64,000 bases of DNA from Mycobacterium kansasii ATCC 12478. Lineage in GTDB: Bacteria > Actinomycetota > Actinomycetes > Mycobacteriales > Mycobacteriaceae. A program made the position numbers and the translations under genes. The stretch is taken from contig NC_022663.1 in NCBI RefSeq assembly GCF_000157895.3, positions 744,001 to 808,000 of the forward strand. Reading direction: 5' to 3'. The notes under the pieces were generated by a model that made no database searches, was not told where the DNA came from, and saw only the letters and a list, made by a program, of their open reading frames with translations. Below, one piece after another: positions 8,704-20,171 of this stretch (position 1 is its first letter; the number at the start of each line of letters is the position of its first letter).

Positions 8704-9193
8704 TCCGCCAACCTTGCACGTCACCTTCGTGTGCACCGGCAACATCTGCCGTTCGCCGATGGCCGAGAAGATGTTCGCCCACCAACTCAGGGAGCGCGGG
8801 TTGGGAGATGCCGTGCGGGTGAGCAGTGCCGGCACCGGCGACTGGCATATCGGCAACGGGGTCGACGAGCGGGCCCGGCGGGTGCTGCGCGCCCACGGCT
8901 ACCCCACCGAGCACCGCGCCGCGCAGGTCGATGCCGGGCATCTGGCGGCAGACCTGGTAATTGCCTTGGGCCGCAACCACGCTCGGCTGCTGCGCCAGCT
9001 CGGTGTCGAGGATGCGAGACTGCGCATGCTGCGCTCGTTCGACCCCCGGTCGAGTGCCCACGCCCTCGACGTCGACGATCCCTATTACGGCGGGCACGAC
9101 GAATTCGAGCAAGTCTTCGCCGTCATCGAGGCCGCGCTGCCCGGCCTGCATGACTGGGTGGACGAGCGGCTGGCGCAGAACGGATCCCCCTGA
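8696..9193 (+). CDS. ptpA: Low-molecular-weight protein tyrosine phosphatase PtpA (Rv2234)
   Basis: A 165-residue LMW-PTP. The P-loop CTGNICRS (Cys about residue 13, Arg 19) lies near the N-terminus and the general-acid Asp is in DVDDPYYGG; the double Tyr there corresponds to the sites phosphorylated by PtkA in M. tuberculosis. In pathogenic mycobacteria PtpA is exported into macrophages and blocks phagosome acidification; whether that applies depends on the species. The GTG start lies inside the end of ptkA (8-nt overlap) and the TGA overlaps the next ATG by one base (TGATG), making a tightly coupled ptkA-ptpA-SURF1 unit. No classical signal peptide is visible. Confidence 0.95.
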   Translation: MSDPPTLHVTFVCTGNICRSPMAEKMFAHQLRERGLGDAVRVSSAGTGDWHIGNGVDERARRVLRAHGYPTEHRAAQVDAGHLAADLVIALGRNHARLLRQLGVEDARLRMLRSFDPRSSAHALDVDDPYYGGHDEFEQVFAVIEAALPGLHDWVDERLAQNGSP

Positions 9194-10020
9194 TGCCCAG
9201 ACGGATTCCCAGCCTGGCGTTCCTGCTGCGGCCGGGATGGATAGCGCTGGCCCTGGTGGTGATCGCGTTCACCTACCTGTGTTTCACGGTGTTGGCCCCG
9301 TGGCAGCTGGGAAAGAACACCAAGACCTCCCGGGAGAACCGCCAGATCGACTACTCCCTGCACACACCCCCGGTGCCATTGCAAACCCTTTTGCCGCAAC
9401 AGGATTCATCGGCCCCGGGTGCGCAGTGGCGCAGGGTGACGGCGACCGGGCACTACCTGCCGGACGCGCAGGTGTTGGCTCGGCTGCGGGTGGTCGACGG
9501 CGAGCAGGCGTTCGAGGTGCTGGCGCCATTCGCCGTCGACGACGGGCCGACCGTACTGGTCGACCGTGGTTACGTGCGGCCCGAGCCCGGCTCACACGTG
9601 CCGCCGATCCCCCGCCCGCCGGAGCAGACCGTGACCATCACGGCGCGACTGCGCGATTCCGAACCGACGGCTGTGGGCAAGGAGCCGTTCACCAGAGACG
9701 GTTTCCCGCAGGTGTATTCGATCAGCACTGCACAGGTTTCGACGTTGACCGGGGTTCCGCTGGCCGGGTCCTATCTGCAGTTGATCGAGGACCAGCCCGG
9801 CGGACTGGGCCCCATCGGGATACCGCATCTGGATGCCGGACCGTTTCTGTCCTACGGCATCCAGTGGATTACCTTCGGCATCCTGGCGCCGATCGGACTG
9901 GGCTATTTCGCCTACGCCGAGCTGCGGGCGCGCCGCCGCGAACGACGCGAGCCGCCGCCGGCGGACGAGCCGATGACGGTCGAGCAGAAGCTTGCCGACC
10001 GCTACGGCCGCCGGCGATAG
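9193..10020 (+). CDS. SURF1-family cytochrome oxidase biogenesis protein (Rv2235 ortholog)
   Basis: A 275-residue membrane protein with the SURF1 plan: one membrane span near the N-terminus (about residues 15-35), a periplasmic domain, and a second span near 220-240. The conserved WQLGK after the first helix and the C-terminal YGIQWITFG into the second helix are family signatures. SURF1 helps insert heme a3 during assembly of the aa3 oxidase. Start shares a base with the ptpA stop. The 3' end overlaps the convergent cobD by 19 nt. Confidence 0.93.
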   Translation: MPRRIPSLAFLLRPGWIALALVVIAFTYLCFTVLAPWQLGKNTKTSRENRQIDYSLHTPPVPLQTLLPQQDSSAPGAQWRRVTATGHYLPDAQVLARLRVVDGEQAFEVLAPFAVDDGPTVLVDRGYVRPEPGSHVPPIPRPPEQTVTITARLRDSEPTAVGKEPFTRDGFPQVYSISTAQVSTLTGVPLAGSYLQLIEDQPGGLGPIGIPHLDAGPFLSYGIQWITFGILAPIGLGYFAYAELRARRRERREPPPADEPMTVEQKLADRYGRRR

Positions 10021-10943
10021 AGCATCAACCCAACGCCCACCGCCGCCCCGGCCTGCACCGCGCGCGACAGCAGCACCGCCCGGCGCAGATCGGCGACCGT
10101 GGGCTGACGGCCGTCGCCGAGGGTGGGCCGGATCTGCAGCCCGTCGGGGTACCGGGTGGGCCCGCCGAGCCGCACGCCCAGCGCCCCGGCGAAGGCCGCC
10201 TCCACGACGCCGGCGTTGGGGCTGGGATGGTGCGCGGCGTCGCGGCGCCAGGCCCGGAGGGCGCCCAGCGGCGATCCGCCGGCCAGCGGAGCGCACAGCA
10301 CCACCAGCATCGCGGTAGCGCGCGCCCCGGCATAGTTGGCTACATCATCCAATCGTGCTGCAGCCCAACCGAATCGGAGATACCTCGGCGAGCGGTAGCC
10401 GACCATCGAATCCAGCGTGTTGACCGCGCGGTATATCAGCACCGCGGGCGCGCCGCCGATCGTCGCCCACAGCAGCGGTGCCACCTCGGCGTCGGAGGTG
10501 TTCTCGGCCACCGACTCCAGCGCCGCGCGGGTCAAGCCGGGCAGGTCCAGCCCGCCGGGATCGCGCCCACACAACGACGGCAGCAGCCGTCGCGCCGCCT
10601 CGAGGTCGCCGCACTCCAGCAGCTCGGCCATCGCCCGGCCGGTGCGAGCCAACGACATCCCCCCCAGTGATACCCAGGTGGCCGTCGCCGTGGCCGCGAC
10701 GGACCGCACCCTGCCCGGACCGCGCTGCAGCACCGCGCCCAGCAGGCCCACGGCACCGACCAACGCCCCGACGTGCGTCATCCCGGCGAGCTTGCTGTCG
10801 CGATAGCTGGTCTGCTCCAGCTTTGCGGCCAGCTGCCCGAACACTGCGACCGGATGACCCCGCTTCGGGTCGCCCAGGGCGAGGTCGGCCAGGTAGCCCA
10901 CCAGGACGCCGGCGATCCGGGCCTGCCGCTTCGACGCAACCAC
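10002..10943 (-). CDS. cobD: Adenosylcobinamide-phosphate synthase CobD/CbiB (Rv2236c ortholog)
   Basis: A 313-residue integral membrane enzyme that joins the aminopropanol arm to adenosylcobyric acid. Family hallmarks are the N-terminal GDPKRGHPVAVFG, the mid-protein ESVAENTSDAEVAPLLWA, and RAVNTLDSMVGYRSP. Several hydrophobic helices run through it. It starts with GTG and converges on the SURF1 gene with a 19-nt overlap. Together with the cobC-like gene and the phosphatase in rnhC, this puts three late cobamide-assembly functions within 7 kb. Confidence 0.93.
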   Translation of the reverse strand: MVASKRQARIAGVLVGYLADLALGDPKRGHPVAVFGQLAAKLEQTSYRDSKLAGMTHVGALVGAVGLLGAVLQRGPGRVRSVAATATATWVSLGGMSLARTGRAMAELLECGDLEAARRLLPSLCGRDPGGLDLPGLTRAALESVAENTSDAEVAPLLWATIGGAPAVLIYRAVNTLDSMVGYRSPRYLRFGWAAARLDDVANYAGARATAMLVVLCAPLAGGSPLGALRAWRRDAAHHPSPNAGVVEAAFAGALGVRLGGPTRYPDGLQIRPTLGDGRQPTVADLRRAVLLSRAVQAGAAVGVGLMLYRRRP

Positions 10944-10986
10944 CCCGGCAGCGTCTCATAGGTCCGCTTCGTCGCGGCCGGGCCGC

Positions 10987-11181
10987 CTAGAAGATCAACA
11001 CGATGGCCAGCGCGACCACCACCACAACCAGCGCGGCCAATATCCACCAGGGCAGCGGAGCATGGTTTGACCTGCGCCCGGGGCGCGCCACCTGGGGACT
11101 CGTCGACGGGGCGACTCCCCATTTGCCCTTCGGTGACAGGTTGGGCGGGTCGGGAGGCGGAGGTGAAGGTTGACTGCTCAC
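10987..11181 (-). CDS. Small proline-rich single-span membrane protein
   Basis: A 64-residue protein with a Pro/Ser-rich N-terminal half (several consecutive Pro), a basic patch (RPGRRSNH), and a C-terminal transmembrane helix rich in V, A and L ending in LIF. Starts at GTG. It probably is a tail-anchored or N-in membrane peptide. No function is recognisable. It lies just upstream of cobD on the same strand (43 nt gap), with a second tiny membrane protein gene of similar layout upstream, so the two may be related pieces of one small-protein cluster. Confidence 0.6.
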   Translation of the reverse strand: MSSQPSPPPPDPPNLSPKGKWGVAPSTSPQVARPGRRSNHAPLPWWILAALVVVVVALAIVLIF

Positions 11182-11248
11182 CTATGCACGGGTGCCCGCT
11201 TCCGCCCGGACCAAGCTGTGTACCGGGTAACAATCGTCGCCCGGGCGG

Positions 11249-11416
11249 CTACACCACCAAGACGGCGATCAGCGCAAGGACAATGACCAGCTGTGCCGCC
11301 AGCATCCACCACACCTCCCGGGCATGGCCGTACCCGCCCAGCGACGGCGCGATTGACAGCTTGGGCAGGTCAGCCGCCGCAGCATCGGCATCGCGGGGTG
11401 ACGGTTCGATCGACAT
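11249..11416 (-). CDS. Small single-span membrane protein
   Basis: A 55-residue protein: acidic N-terminus (MSIEPSPRDADAAA), a central GGYGHAREVWW segment, and a C-terminal transmembrane helix (AAQLVIVLALIAVLVV). The ATG at 11416 is preferred; in-frame codons further upstream have no better ribosome site. The Trp pair just before the helix is typical of an interfacial anchor. Same orientation and layout as the 64-residue gene downstream. Function unknown. Confidence 0.55.
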   Translation of the reverse strand: MSIEPSPRDADAAAADLPKLSIAPSLGGYGHAREVWWMLAAQLVIVLALIAVLVV

Positions 11417-11486
11417 GCCGTGAATGTGCCCATTTTTAGGCGGGCTAACCTTCGAGCGGGTGAGAACCTCGTCGCATACCGCCGTC

Positions 11487-12416
11487 TCAGACCGGCTGCG
11501 CGCTACGCGCCGCCCAGACGAAGCTACGCATCTCGGGTAGCTTCGCGGACAGCTGTTGGGCCACCAGACGGCCCGTCGCGTCGGCCTCGGCCACCGAGGT
11601 GGCCGGATCAAGCCAGCCCTCCACCTCCACACGCAGCGTGCGCCCGGTCCACCGGGCGCGTGCGTGGGCGTGGCTGACTCCCGGTGCGGCGGCGGCGACC
11701 GCCTCCGCGGTGGCGATGACAGCTGGATCCACCCCGTCGAGCAACCGGTTGCCGATGTCGGAGGTCACCTCCCAGCCGACATGGCAGATGAATCCCGTCA
11801 CCACGATGCCGGCAACGCCGTCGGCCCATCCCCAGCCCGCCGCGACCCCGCACAGACCGAGCAGCGCGCCCGCCGACGACAGCGCGTCCAGCCAGGAATG
11901 CTTGGCATCGGCGATCATGGTCGACGACTGGATTCGGCGGCCGACGACGAGCTTGTAGCGGGCCACCAGCTGATTGCCGGCGATACCGACCGCCGCCGCG
12001 GCGATGCCCCAGCCCACGTGCTGGGTAGTCCCGTGCCGCAGCAGCTTGTCCACACTTTCCACCCCCGCTACCGCGGCGCTGGCCCAGATCACCAGCGCCA
12101 CCCCGATGCCGGCGAGATCCTCGGCCCGCTCCAGCCCATAGGGATAGTGCTGGCTAGCCGACTTCCGCGAGCTCCGAAATCCGACGAACACCACCAGACT
12201 CGTCGAGACATCGGACAGATTGTGCAGCGCGTCGCCGAGCAACGCCACCGACCCCGACACCATGGCGATCGCCAGTTCGATCAGACCCGTCAGCGCCAAG
12301 CCGGCAGCGCTCAGCGCTACAGCACGATTGGCCCGGCGCCGGTCCGCCCGGTCGTCGAACCGGTGCGCCAGCGGAAAACTGGCGGCCGGGTCCCGCAGAC
12401 CATTGATCACATGCAT
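11487..12416 (-). CDS. Cation diffusion facilitator (CDF) family metal transporter
   Basis: A 309-residue transporter with about six membrane helices and a short cytoplasmic C-terminal domain. The two paired HxxxD metal sites of CDF exporters are present: HNLSD (helix 2) and HSWLD (helix 5). These proteins export Zn, Fe, Co or Mn in exchange for protons; metal choice cannot be read directly, though the His-Asp sites fit Zn-type members. The ATG at 12416 is used; a TTG two codons earlier is also open. The C-terminal domain contains a HAHARAR strand typical of the CDF cytoplasmic fold. Upstream lies the epoxide hydrolase gene on the same strand. Confidence 0.92.
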   Translation of the reverse strand: MHVINGLRDPAASFPLAHRFDDRADRRRANRAVALSAAGLALTGLIELAIAMVSGSVALLGDALHNLSDVSTSLVVFVGFRSSRKSASQHYPYGLERAEDLAGIGVALVIWASAAVAGVESVDKLLRHGTTQHVGWGIAAAAVGIAGNQLVARYKLVVGRRIQSSTMIADAKHSWLDALSSAGALLGLCGVAAGWGWADGVAGIVVTGFICHVGWEVTSDIGNRLLDGVDPAVIATAEAVAAAAPGVSHAHARARWTGRTLRVEVEGWLDPATSVAEADATGRLVAQQLSAKLPEMRSFVWAARSAQPV

Positions 12417-12467
12417 GCCCAATAGCGTGCCACTTGGTGCTCGGCGCTCCGAGGGTGAGGCGGACCG

Positions 12468-13595
12468 TCAGCGCACCGTCGCGAAAAACCTGCGGACGTC
12501 CTCGACGAACAGATCGGGTTGTTCGAATGCGGCGAAGTGCCCGCCGCGCGGCATGGTCGTCCAGTGGGTGATGTGGTAGTTCGGCTCACACCAGCGCCGC
12601 GACGCCCGCAGGATCTCCTTGGGGAAAGACGCGACGCCGGTGGGTATTTCGACGCGGCCGCCCGGCCGGAAGCTCTTCATGCTTTCCCAGTACAACCGGG
12701 CCGAGGATGCCGCGGTGCCGGTCACCCAGTACATCATCACGTTGTCCAGCAGCTCGTCACGAGTGAGGACGTTCTCGGGGTTGCCGTCGCAGTCCATCCA
12801 TGCCCAGAACTTCTCGACGATCCACGCGAGTTGTCCCACCGGGGAATCCACCAGCCCATAACCCAGGGTCTGGGGCCGGGTGGCTTGCTGCTTGGAATAG
12901 CCGGTGCCCCACTTGCGGTGCTGGTCCAGGTCCTGCAGCACCTGCCGCTCGTCGTCGGTGGGCTCGTCGGCGGTGGGCCAGGCGATCGGCATGTTCAGGT
13001 GGATGGCCGCGCAGTGGCCACCGGGAAGGCCGGCGTTGCGGCCGATCTGGGTGGTGACGGCCGCTCCCCAGTCGCCGCCCTGGGCGCCGTAGCGCCGGTA
13101 GCCGAGACGCTGCAGGAGCGTCTCCCAGGCCTGAGCGATTTTCTCGACTCCCCAGCCGGTGCTGCTGGGCTTGCCCGAGAAGCCGTACCCCGGAAGCGAC
13201 GGGCAGACGACATCGAACGCGTCTTCGGCGCGTCCGCCGTGGGCGGTGGGATTGGTCAGCGGCTCGATCACCTTGTGGAACTCCACGATCGAGCCCGGCC
13301 AGCCGTGCGTGATCACCAACGGGAAGGCGTCGTCATGCGGTGACCGTTGATGGATGAAATGAATATCCAGCCCGTCGATTTCGGTGACGAACTGGTCGAA
13401 GCGGTTGAGCGCCGCTTCGCGTGCCCGCCAGTCGTACTCGTTGGCCCAGTAGGCGGCCAGGTCGCGGGTGTAAGCCAGCGGAATGCCCTGGCTCCAGTCG
13501 TCCACACACTCGGCTTCGGGCCAGCGGGTGCGCGCCAGACGGGACTGCAGATCATCCAGAACGTCGTCGGGAACGTCGATGCGAAACGGCCTCAC
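12468..13595 (-). CDS. Epoxide hydrolase (EHN-domain alpha/beta hydrolase)
   Basis: A 375-residue alpha/beta hydrolase with the epoxide-hydrolase N-terminal (EHN) region at residues 1-100 (FRIDVPDDVLDDLQSRLART). The oxyanion motif HGWPGS is at about 115, the nucleophile Asp sits in GGDWGA at about 190, and the catalytic His in GGHFAAFE near the C-terminus. The family opens epoxides to diols through a covalent ester intermediate. Substrate unknown; lipid or terpenoid epoxides are common in this group. Starts at GTG. Confidence 0.93.
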   Translation of the reverse strand: MRPFRIDVPDDVLDDLQSRLARTRWPEAECVDDWSQGIPLAYTRDLAAYWANEYDWRAREAALNRFDQFVTEIDGLDIHFIHQRSPHDDAFPLVITHGWPGSIVEFHKVIEPLTNPTAHGGRAEDAFDVVCPSLPGYGFSGKPSSTGWGVEKIAQAWETLLQRLGYRRYGAQGGDWGAAVTTQIGRNAGLPGGHCAAIHLNMPIAWPTADEPTDDERQVLQDLDQHRKWGTGYSKQQATRPQTLGYGLVDSPVGQLAWIVEKFWAWMDCDGNPENVLTRDELLDNVMMYWVTGTAASSARLYWESMKSFRPGGRVEIPTGVASFPKEILRASRRWCEPNYHITHWTTMPRGGHFAAFEQPDLFVEDVRRFFATVR

Positions 13596-13637
13596 CCGTT
13601 CATCGTGCCGTCGGGCGCGCCCGAAAGCTCCGGAAAC

Positions 13638-13838
13638 CTATTTCTTGTTGGCTTCTTTGATCAGTGTGCTGATCTGCTCGAGCAGTTCGCGCATGTCGGC
13701 GCGCATCGCGTCCACCGCGGCATACAGGTCCGCCTTGGTCGCCGGCTGCTGGTCCGATGACAGAGGCCGCACCGGCGGTCTCGACTTCTGCCGTCCCGCA
13801 CCGTCGCTCTGAGAACCAGATAGCTCACCCACGTCCAC
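13638..13838 (-). CDS. Small coiled-coil protein
   Basis: A 66-residue protein with a disordered polar N-terminal half and a C-terminal amphipathic helix (KADLYAAVDAMRADMRELLE, continuing with a Lys-rich tail ending in NKK). The heptad pattern suggests a short coiled coil. GTG start. It lies between the epoxide hydrolase and tRNA-Val. Third-position GC bias and clean heptads favour a real gene; no known family is recognised. Confidence 0.5.
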   Translation of the reverse strand: MDVGELSGSQSDGAGRQKSRPPVRPLSSDQQPATKADLYAAVDAMRADMRELLEQISTLIKEANKK

Positions 13839-13938
13839 GACCTTGCCATACCCGGCTCGTCACCGACAATGCGGCGGGTATAACGCCGCGGCGAGACCGG
13901 CTTGGATTTTCGCCGCGGCGCTGCGCCCGCGCAGCCGG

Positions 13939-14010
13939 TGGGCGCGGACGGTATCGAACCGCCGACCGCTGGTGTGTAAAACCAGAGCTCTACCACTGAG
14001 CTACGCGCCC
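13939..14010 (-). tRNA. tRNA-Val (anticodon UAC)
   Basis: On the minus strand the 72 nt fold as a full cloverleaf: acceptor GGGCGCG/CGCGCCC, D stem GCTC/GAGC, anticodon stem CTGGT/ACCAG with loop TTTACAC, and T stem GGCGG/CCGTC with one G-U pair and loop TTCGATA. The anticodon TAC is at 13976-13978. Discriminator A; CCA is not encoded, as usual in actinobacteria. Confidence 0.96.
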
Positions 14011-14066
14011 TTGAAACCCGGGGACCCGCAGCAGGCTACCCGCCCGCAGCCCCACCGCCCAAACCT

Positions 14067-14528
14067 TCAGGCTCGCAGAGCCGCCAGCGCAGCCGTCCAC
14101 AGCCGCTGATCGCGGGCCTCACCCGGTTGTTTCATCTCGGCGAACCGGATTATCCCCGACCGGTCCACCACGAACGTCCCACGGTTGGCGATGCCGGCCT
14201 GGTCGTTGAACACCCCGTAGGCCTGGCTGACCGCCCCGTGGGGCCAGAAATCCGAGAGCACCGGAAACAGAAAACCGCTCTCCGCCGCCCATACCTTGTG
14301 GGTGGGCGGCGGACCGACCGAGATAGCCAGCACCGCGCTGTCGTCGTTTTCGAATTCGGGCAGATGGTCTCGTACCTGGTCGAGCTCGCCCTGGCAGATC
14401 CCGGTGAATGCCAGCGGGAAGAACACCAGCAGCACGTCCTTGGTGCCGCGATAGTCGCTGAGGCTGATGGGTTGTTGATTCTGGTCGCGCAGCGTGAAGT
14501 CCGGAGCGGTGGCCCCGACGTCGAGCAT
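14067..14528 (-). CDS. ahpE: One-cysteine peroxiredoxin AhpE (Rv2238c)
   Basis: A 153-residue thioredoxin-fold peroxidase, the same length as M. tuberculosis AhpE. The peroxidatic Cys45 lies in the active-site segment PLAFTGICQGE; no resolving Cys is visible, as expected for the one-Cys class. AhpE reduces fatty-acid hydroperoxides and peroxynitrite, with mycothiol/mycoredoxin as electron source. The ATG shares one base with the stop of the upstream DUF3052 gene (TGATG), so the two are coupled. Confidence 0.97.
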   Translation of the reverse strand: MLDVGATAPDFTLRDQNQQPISLSDYRGTKDVLLVFFPLAFTGICQGELDQVRDHLPEFENDDSAVLAISVGPPPTHKVWAAESGFLFPVLSDFWPHGAVSQAYGVFNDQAGIANRGTFVVDRSGIIRFAEMKQPGEARDQRLWTAALAALRA

Positions 14529-14950
14529 CAGCGCTTCCCGGCCCGTGACTTCGGCTGGACCAGCCGGCTGGCGCTCCAGTCACCGAGGTTGACCGACGAG
14601 GTCGGCATCAACCCGGCAGTGGGCGCCGCCTCGGCGATGTCGGCGGGCAGCACATGTCCGGGCCGGCCGGTCTTGGGGGTCAGCACCCAGATCACGCCGT
14701 CCTCGGCGAGCGGGCTGATCGCGTCCATCAGGGTGTCCACCAGGTCGCCGTCGCCGTCACGCCACCACAGCAGCACGACGTCCACGACCTCGTCGGTGTC
14801 TTCATCCAGCAGCTCGCTGCCGCAGGCTTCCTCGACCGCCGCGCGGATGTCGTCGTCGGCATCTTCGTCCCAGCCCCACTCCTGGACGACTTGGTCTCGT
14901 TGGATGCCCAGTTTGCGAGCGTAGCTCGGGGCGTGATCCGCCGCGACCAC
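14528..14950 (-). CDS. DUF3052 family protein (Rv2239c ortholog)
   Basis: A 140-residue acidic protein with the DUF3052 pattern: YARKLGI near the N-terminus, WGWDEDADDDIR, VVLLWWRDGDGDL, and GVIWVLTPKTGRPG. The GTG at 14950 is chosen because a GGGAGG ribosome site (minus strand, 14958-14963) lies 7 nt upstream; the frame is open nine codons further. The function is unknown; the family is confined to actinobacteria. Coupled to ahpE by a one-base overlap, hinting at a redox or membrane-stress context, which is inference only. Confidence 0.88.
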   Translation of the reverse strand: MVAADHAPSYARKLGIQRDQVVQEWGWDEDADDDIRAAVEEACGSELLDEDTDEVVDVVLLWWRDGDGDLVDTLMDAISPLAEDGVIWVLTPKTGRPGHVLPADIAEAAPTAGLMPTSSVNLGDWSASRLVQPKSRAGKR

Positions 14951-15031
14951 CGTGGAACCTCCCTTGTTCAGCCACACGACGCGTGATGGGCACTATCGTC
15001 GCACAAACGCCATCGAGCCAATAACGCCGCC

Positions 15032-15634
15032 TCAAAAGGAGGCCATGCACATTTTCAGCGCCTTGGTCTTGGTGTCGTTGAGCTGATCGACTCGCCGGTT
15101 GAACTCGCCTGTCGGCGCGTGGGTGCCAATGGCATTCGCCACCGCCAGCGCCGCATCGGCATAGGCGTTGAGCGCGTCGCGCATCTCCCTGGACAGCGCG
15201 TCGCTGAGACTGCCCGTCACCGATGAGGCGCTGTCGTTGAGCGCTTCGATGGCCGGGCCCTCGGTCGGCCCGGTGCTGCGGCCGGCATTGAACGCCGAGA
15301 CAAAGGCATTCACCTTGTCGATGGCGTCCTTGCTGGTGGTTGCCAGGGTCTCACAGGAGCTGCGGATCGCCTTGGTCGTCAGCGACTGCTGGCGCTGGGA
15401 TTCGCGGATACTGGACGTCGCCGACGAGGCCGACAGCGACACCGACACCGACGACCGATAGGCCGGAGCGACCTTGGTGTCGGGGGTCGCGGTGCCCTCG
15501 GTGACGCTGGTACACCCCAGGATTGCCATCAGCAGCGCCGCAATGCAACCGCAGACCCGGGCGACTCGCCTGGCATTCAGACTGGCCACAACCCCCGCGT
15601 GCCGGCGAGCGACGGCACGCCATCCGATGAGCAC
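15032..15634 (-). CDS. Predicted lipoprotein, helical (Rv2240c-like)
   Basis: A 200-residue exported protein. An Arg-rich n-region is followed by a hydrophobic stretch and the lipobox AILGC, so the mature protein would be lipid-anchored at that Cys. The rest is Ser/Thr/Ala-rich and helical, with a Cys pair (SSCETL and the C-terminal MCMASF). GTG start; a shorter GTG start (VASLNARR) would give a better-sized signal peptide and cannot be excluded. Function unknown. It is divergent from aceE across about 200 nt. Confidence 0.8.
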   Translation of the reverse strand: MLIGWRAVARRHAGVVASLNARRVARVCGCIAALLMAILGCTSVTEGTATPDTKVAPAYRSSVSVSLSASSATSSIRESQRQQSLTTKAIRSSCETLATTSKDAIDKVNAFVSAFNAGRSTGPTEGPAIEALNDSASSVTGSLSDALSREMRDALNAYADAALAVANAIGTHAPTGEFNRRVDQLNDTKTKALKMCMASF

Positions 15635-15832
15635 GGCTAGTGACGTTACCGGTTCGGGGCGTCAACTGTCCGCGACGCTCCGTCCCCTGCCGGTGCCGAC
15701 GCCTCCGGCGGCCGCGGTCCCGCAACGCCGATCGGGCGGCGGCTATCCGCCCGCGACGTCGGTGCGGCACGATAGGGGGACGGACCACCGACGCGTCCCA
15801 ACCAGCACACCCGCCGACTCCAGGAGTAGCGC

Positions 15833-18625
<2,793 letters not shown>

Positions 18626-18718
18626 CGGACATAACGCGCGAGCGCTGAATAAGACGTCACTAAGAACCCGCCGAGCGCTTTGGCGGGAAGTTCCAGAAAA
18701 CAGGCGTAGCTTTTAGGC

Positions 18719-20050
18719 GTGAACGACAACCAGTTTTCGCCCCAGTTTTCGCCATTGGCGAAGCTCGCGTCGTCGAGATCACCGCTCGAACTGCTGGACA
18801 CCGTGCCCGATTCGCTGCTGCGACGGTTGAAGCAGTATTCGGGCCGGCTGGCCACCGAAGCGGTCTCGGTGATGCAGGAGCGGTTGCCGTTCTTCGCCGA
18901 CCTGGAGGCGTCCCAGCGGGCCAGCGTGGCACTGGTGGTGCAGACGGCCGTGGTCAACTTCGTCGAATGGATGCAGGACCCGCACAGCGACGTGAGCTAT
19001 ACCGCACAGGCGTTCGAATTGGTACCCCAGGATCTGACCCGACGAATCGCGTTGCGTCACACCGTCGACATGGTGCGGGTCACCATGGAGTTCTTCGAAG
19101 AAGTGGTGCCGCTGCTGGCCCGCTCGGAGGAGCAGTTGACCGCGCTGACCGTGGGCATCTTGAAGTACAGCCGGGACCTGGCCTTCACCGCCGCGTCGGC
19201 CTACGCCGACGCCGCCGAAGCGCGCGGCACCTGGGACAGCCGGATGGAGGCCAGCGTGGTCGACGCGGTGGTACGCGGCGACACCGGCCCGGAGCTGCTG
19301 TCCCGGGCGGCGGCGCTGAACTGGGACACCACCGCGCCGGCAACGGTGGTGGTGGGCACCCCGGCGCCGGGGCGCGACGGCTCGAATAACGAGGACGGCA
19401 GCAAGCGAGCCAGCCAGGACGTCCGCGACATCGCCGCCCGCCATGGCCGCGCAGCGCTCACCGACGTGCACGGCACCTGGCTGGTGGCCATCGTGTCCGG
19501 CCACTTGTCTCCCACCGACAAATTTCTCAAGGACCTGCTGGAGGCGTTCTCCGACGGGCCGGTGGTGATCGGGCCGACCGCTCCCATGCTCACCGCGGCC
19601 TATCACAGTGCGAGCGAGGCGATTTCGGGGATGAACGCGGTCGCCGGCTGGCGCGGCGCGCCGCGCCCCGTGCTGGCCCGTGAACTGCTGCCGGAACGTG
19701 CCCTGATGGGTGACGCCTCGGCGATCGTGGCGTTGCATACCGACGTGATGCGGCCGCTGGCCGACGCCGGCCCGACGCTCATCGAGACGCTGGACGCGTA
19801 TCTGGATTGTGGCGGCGCGATTGAGGCGTGTGCCAGGAAGTTGTTCGTTCATCCAAACACCATCCGGTACCGGCTCAAGCGGATCACCGACTTCACCGGG
19901 CGAGATCCGACCCAACCGCGCGACGCCTATGTCCTGCGGGTGGCCGCGACGGTGGGTCAGCTCAACTATCCGGCACCGCATTCCGGCGCCTCGAACAATG
20001 CCATGGCAGCTGTTCCGCTCCCGCTCAGGCGGGGTGCCGAAGGGGCCTGA
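18719..20050 (+). CDS. mabR: MabR, PucR-family regulator of FAS-II (Rv2242)
   Basis: A 443-residue regulator. The N-terminal two thirds form a mostly helical sensor region; the C-terminus carries the PucR/CdaR helix-turn-helix (DCGGAIEACARKLFVHPNTI, followed by RYRLKRI). The M. smegmatis and M. tuberculosis orthologs (about 414 residues) control the fasII operon just downstream and are essential or near essential. Here the GTG start adds a short Gln/Phe-rich N-terminus (FSPQFSPLAKL). A matching operator lies 85 nt beyond the stop, upstream of fabD. Autonomous promoter not obvious; the gap to aceE is 93 nt. Confidence 0.94.
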   Translation: MNDNQFSPQFSPLAKLASSRSPLELLDTVPDSLLRRLKQYSGRLATEAVSVMQERLPFFADLEASQRASVALVVQTAVVNFVEWMQDPHSDVSYTAQAFELVPQDLTRRIALRHTVDMVRVTMEFFEEVVPLLARSEEQLTALTVGILKYSRDLAFTAASAYADAAEARGTWDSRMEASVVDAVVRGDTGPELLSRAAALNWDTTAPATVVVGTPAPGRDGSNNEDGSKRASQDVRDIAARHGRAALTDVHGTWLVAIVSGHLSPTDKFLKDLLEAFSDGPVVIGPTAPMLTAAYHSASEAISGMNAVAGWRGAPRPVLARELLPERALMGDASAIVALHTDVMRPLADAGPTLIETLDAYLDCGGAIEACARKLFVHPNTIRYRLKRITDFTGRDPTQPRDAYVLRVAATVGQLNYPAPHSGASNNAMAAVPLPLRRGAEGA

Positions 20051-20135
20051 GGATGGGCCCGATGGCCGAACCGGGACGATAGTGATTCAGGGCACAGATC
20101 GCGGGTCGATCTCAAACATGTAGCTTACGCGGCTG

Positions 20136-20156
20136 TTTTGTAGGGTCTCTACAAAA
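20136..20156. promoter_or_regulatory. MabR operator upstream of the fasII operon
   Basis: Inverted repeat TTTTGT-N9-ACAAAA; the inner bases extend the symmetry to TTTTGTAG/CTACAAAA. This is the arrangement published for the MabR binding site in front of fabD in M. smegmatis and M. tuberculosis, as I recall it. It lies 67 nt before the fabD start and about 15 nt upstream of a CATAAT hexamer, a position compatible with control at the -35 region. Confidence 0.85.
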
Positions 20157-20171
20157 ACCTAAGACGAGGTT

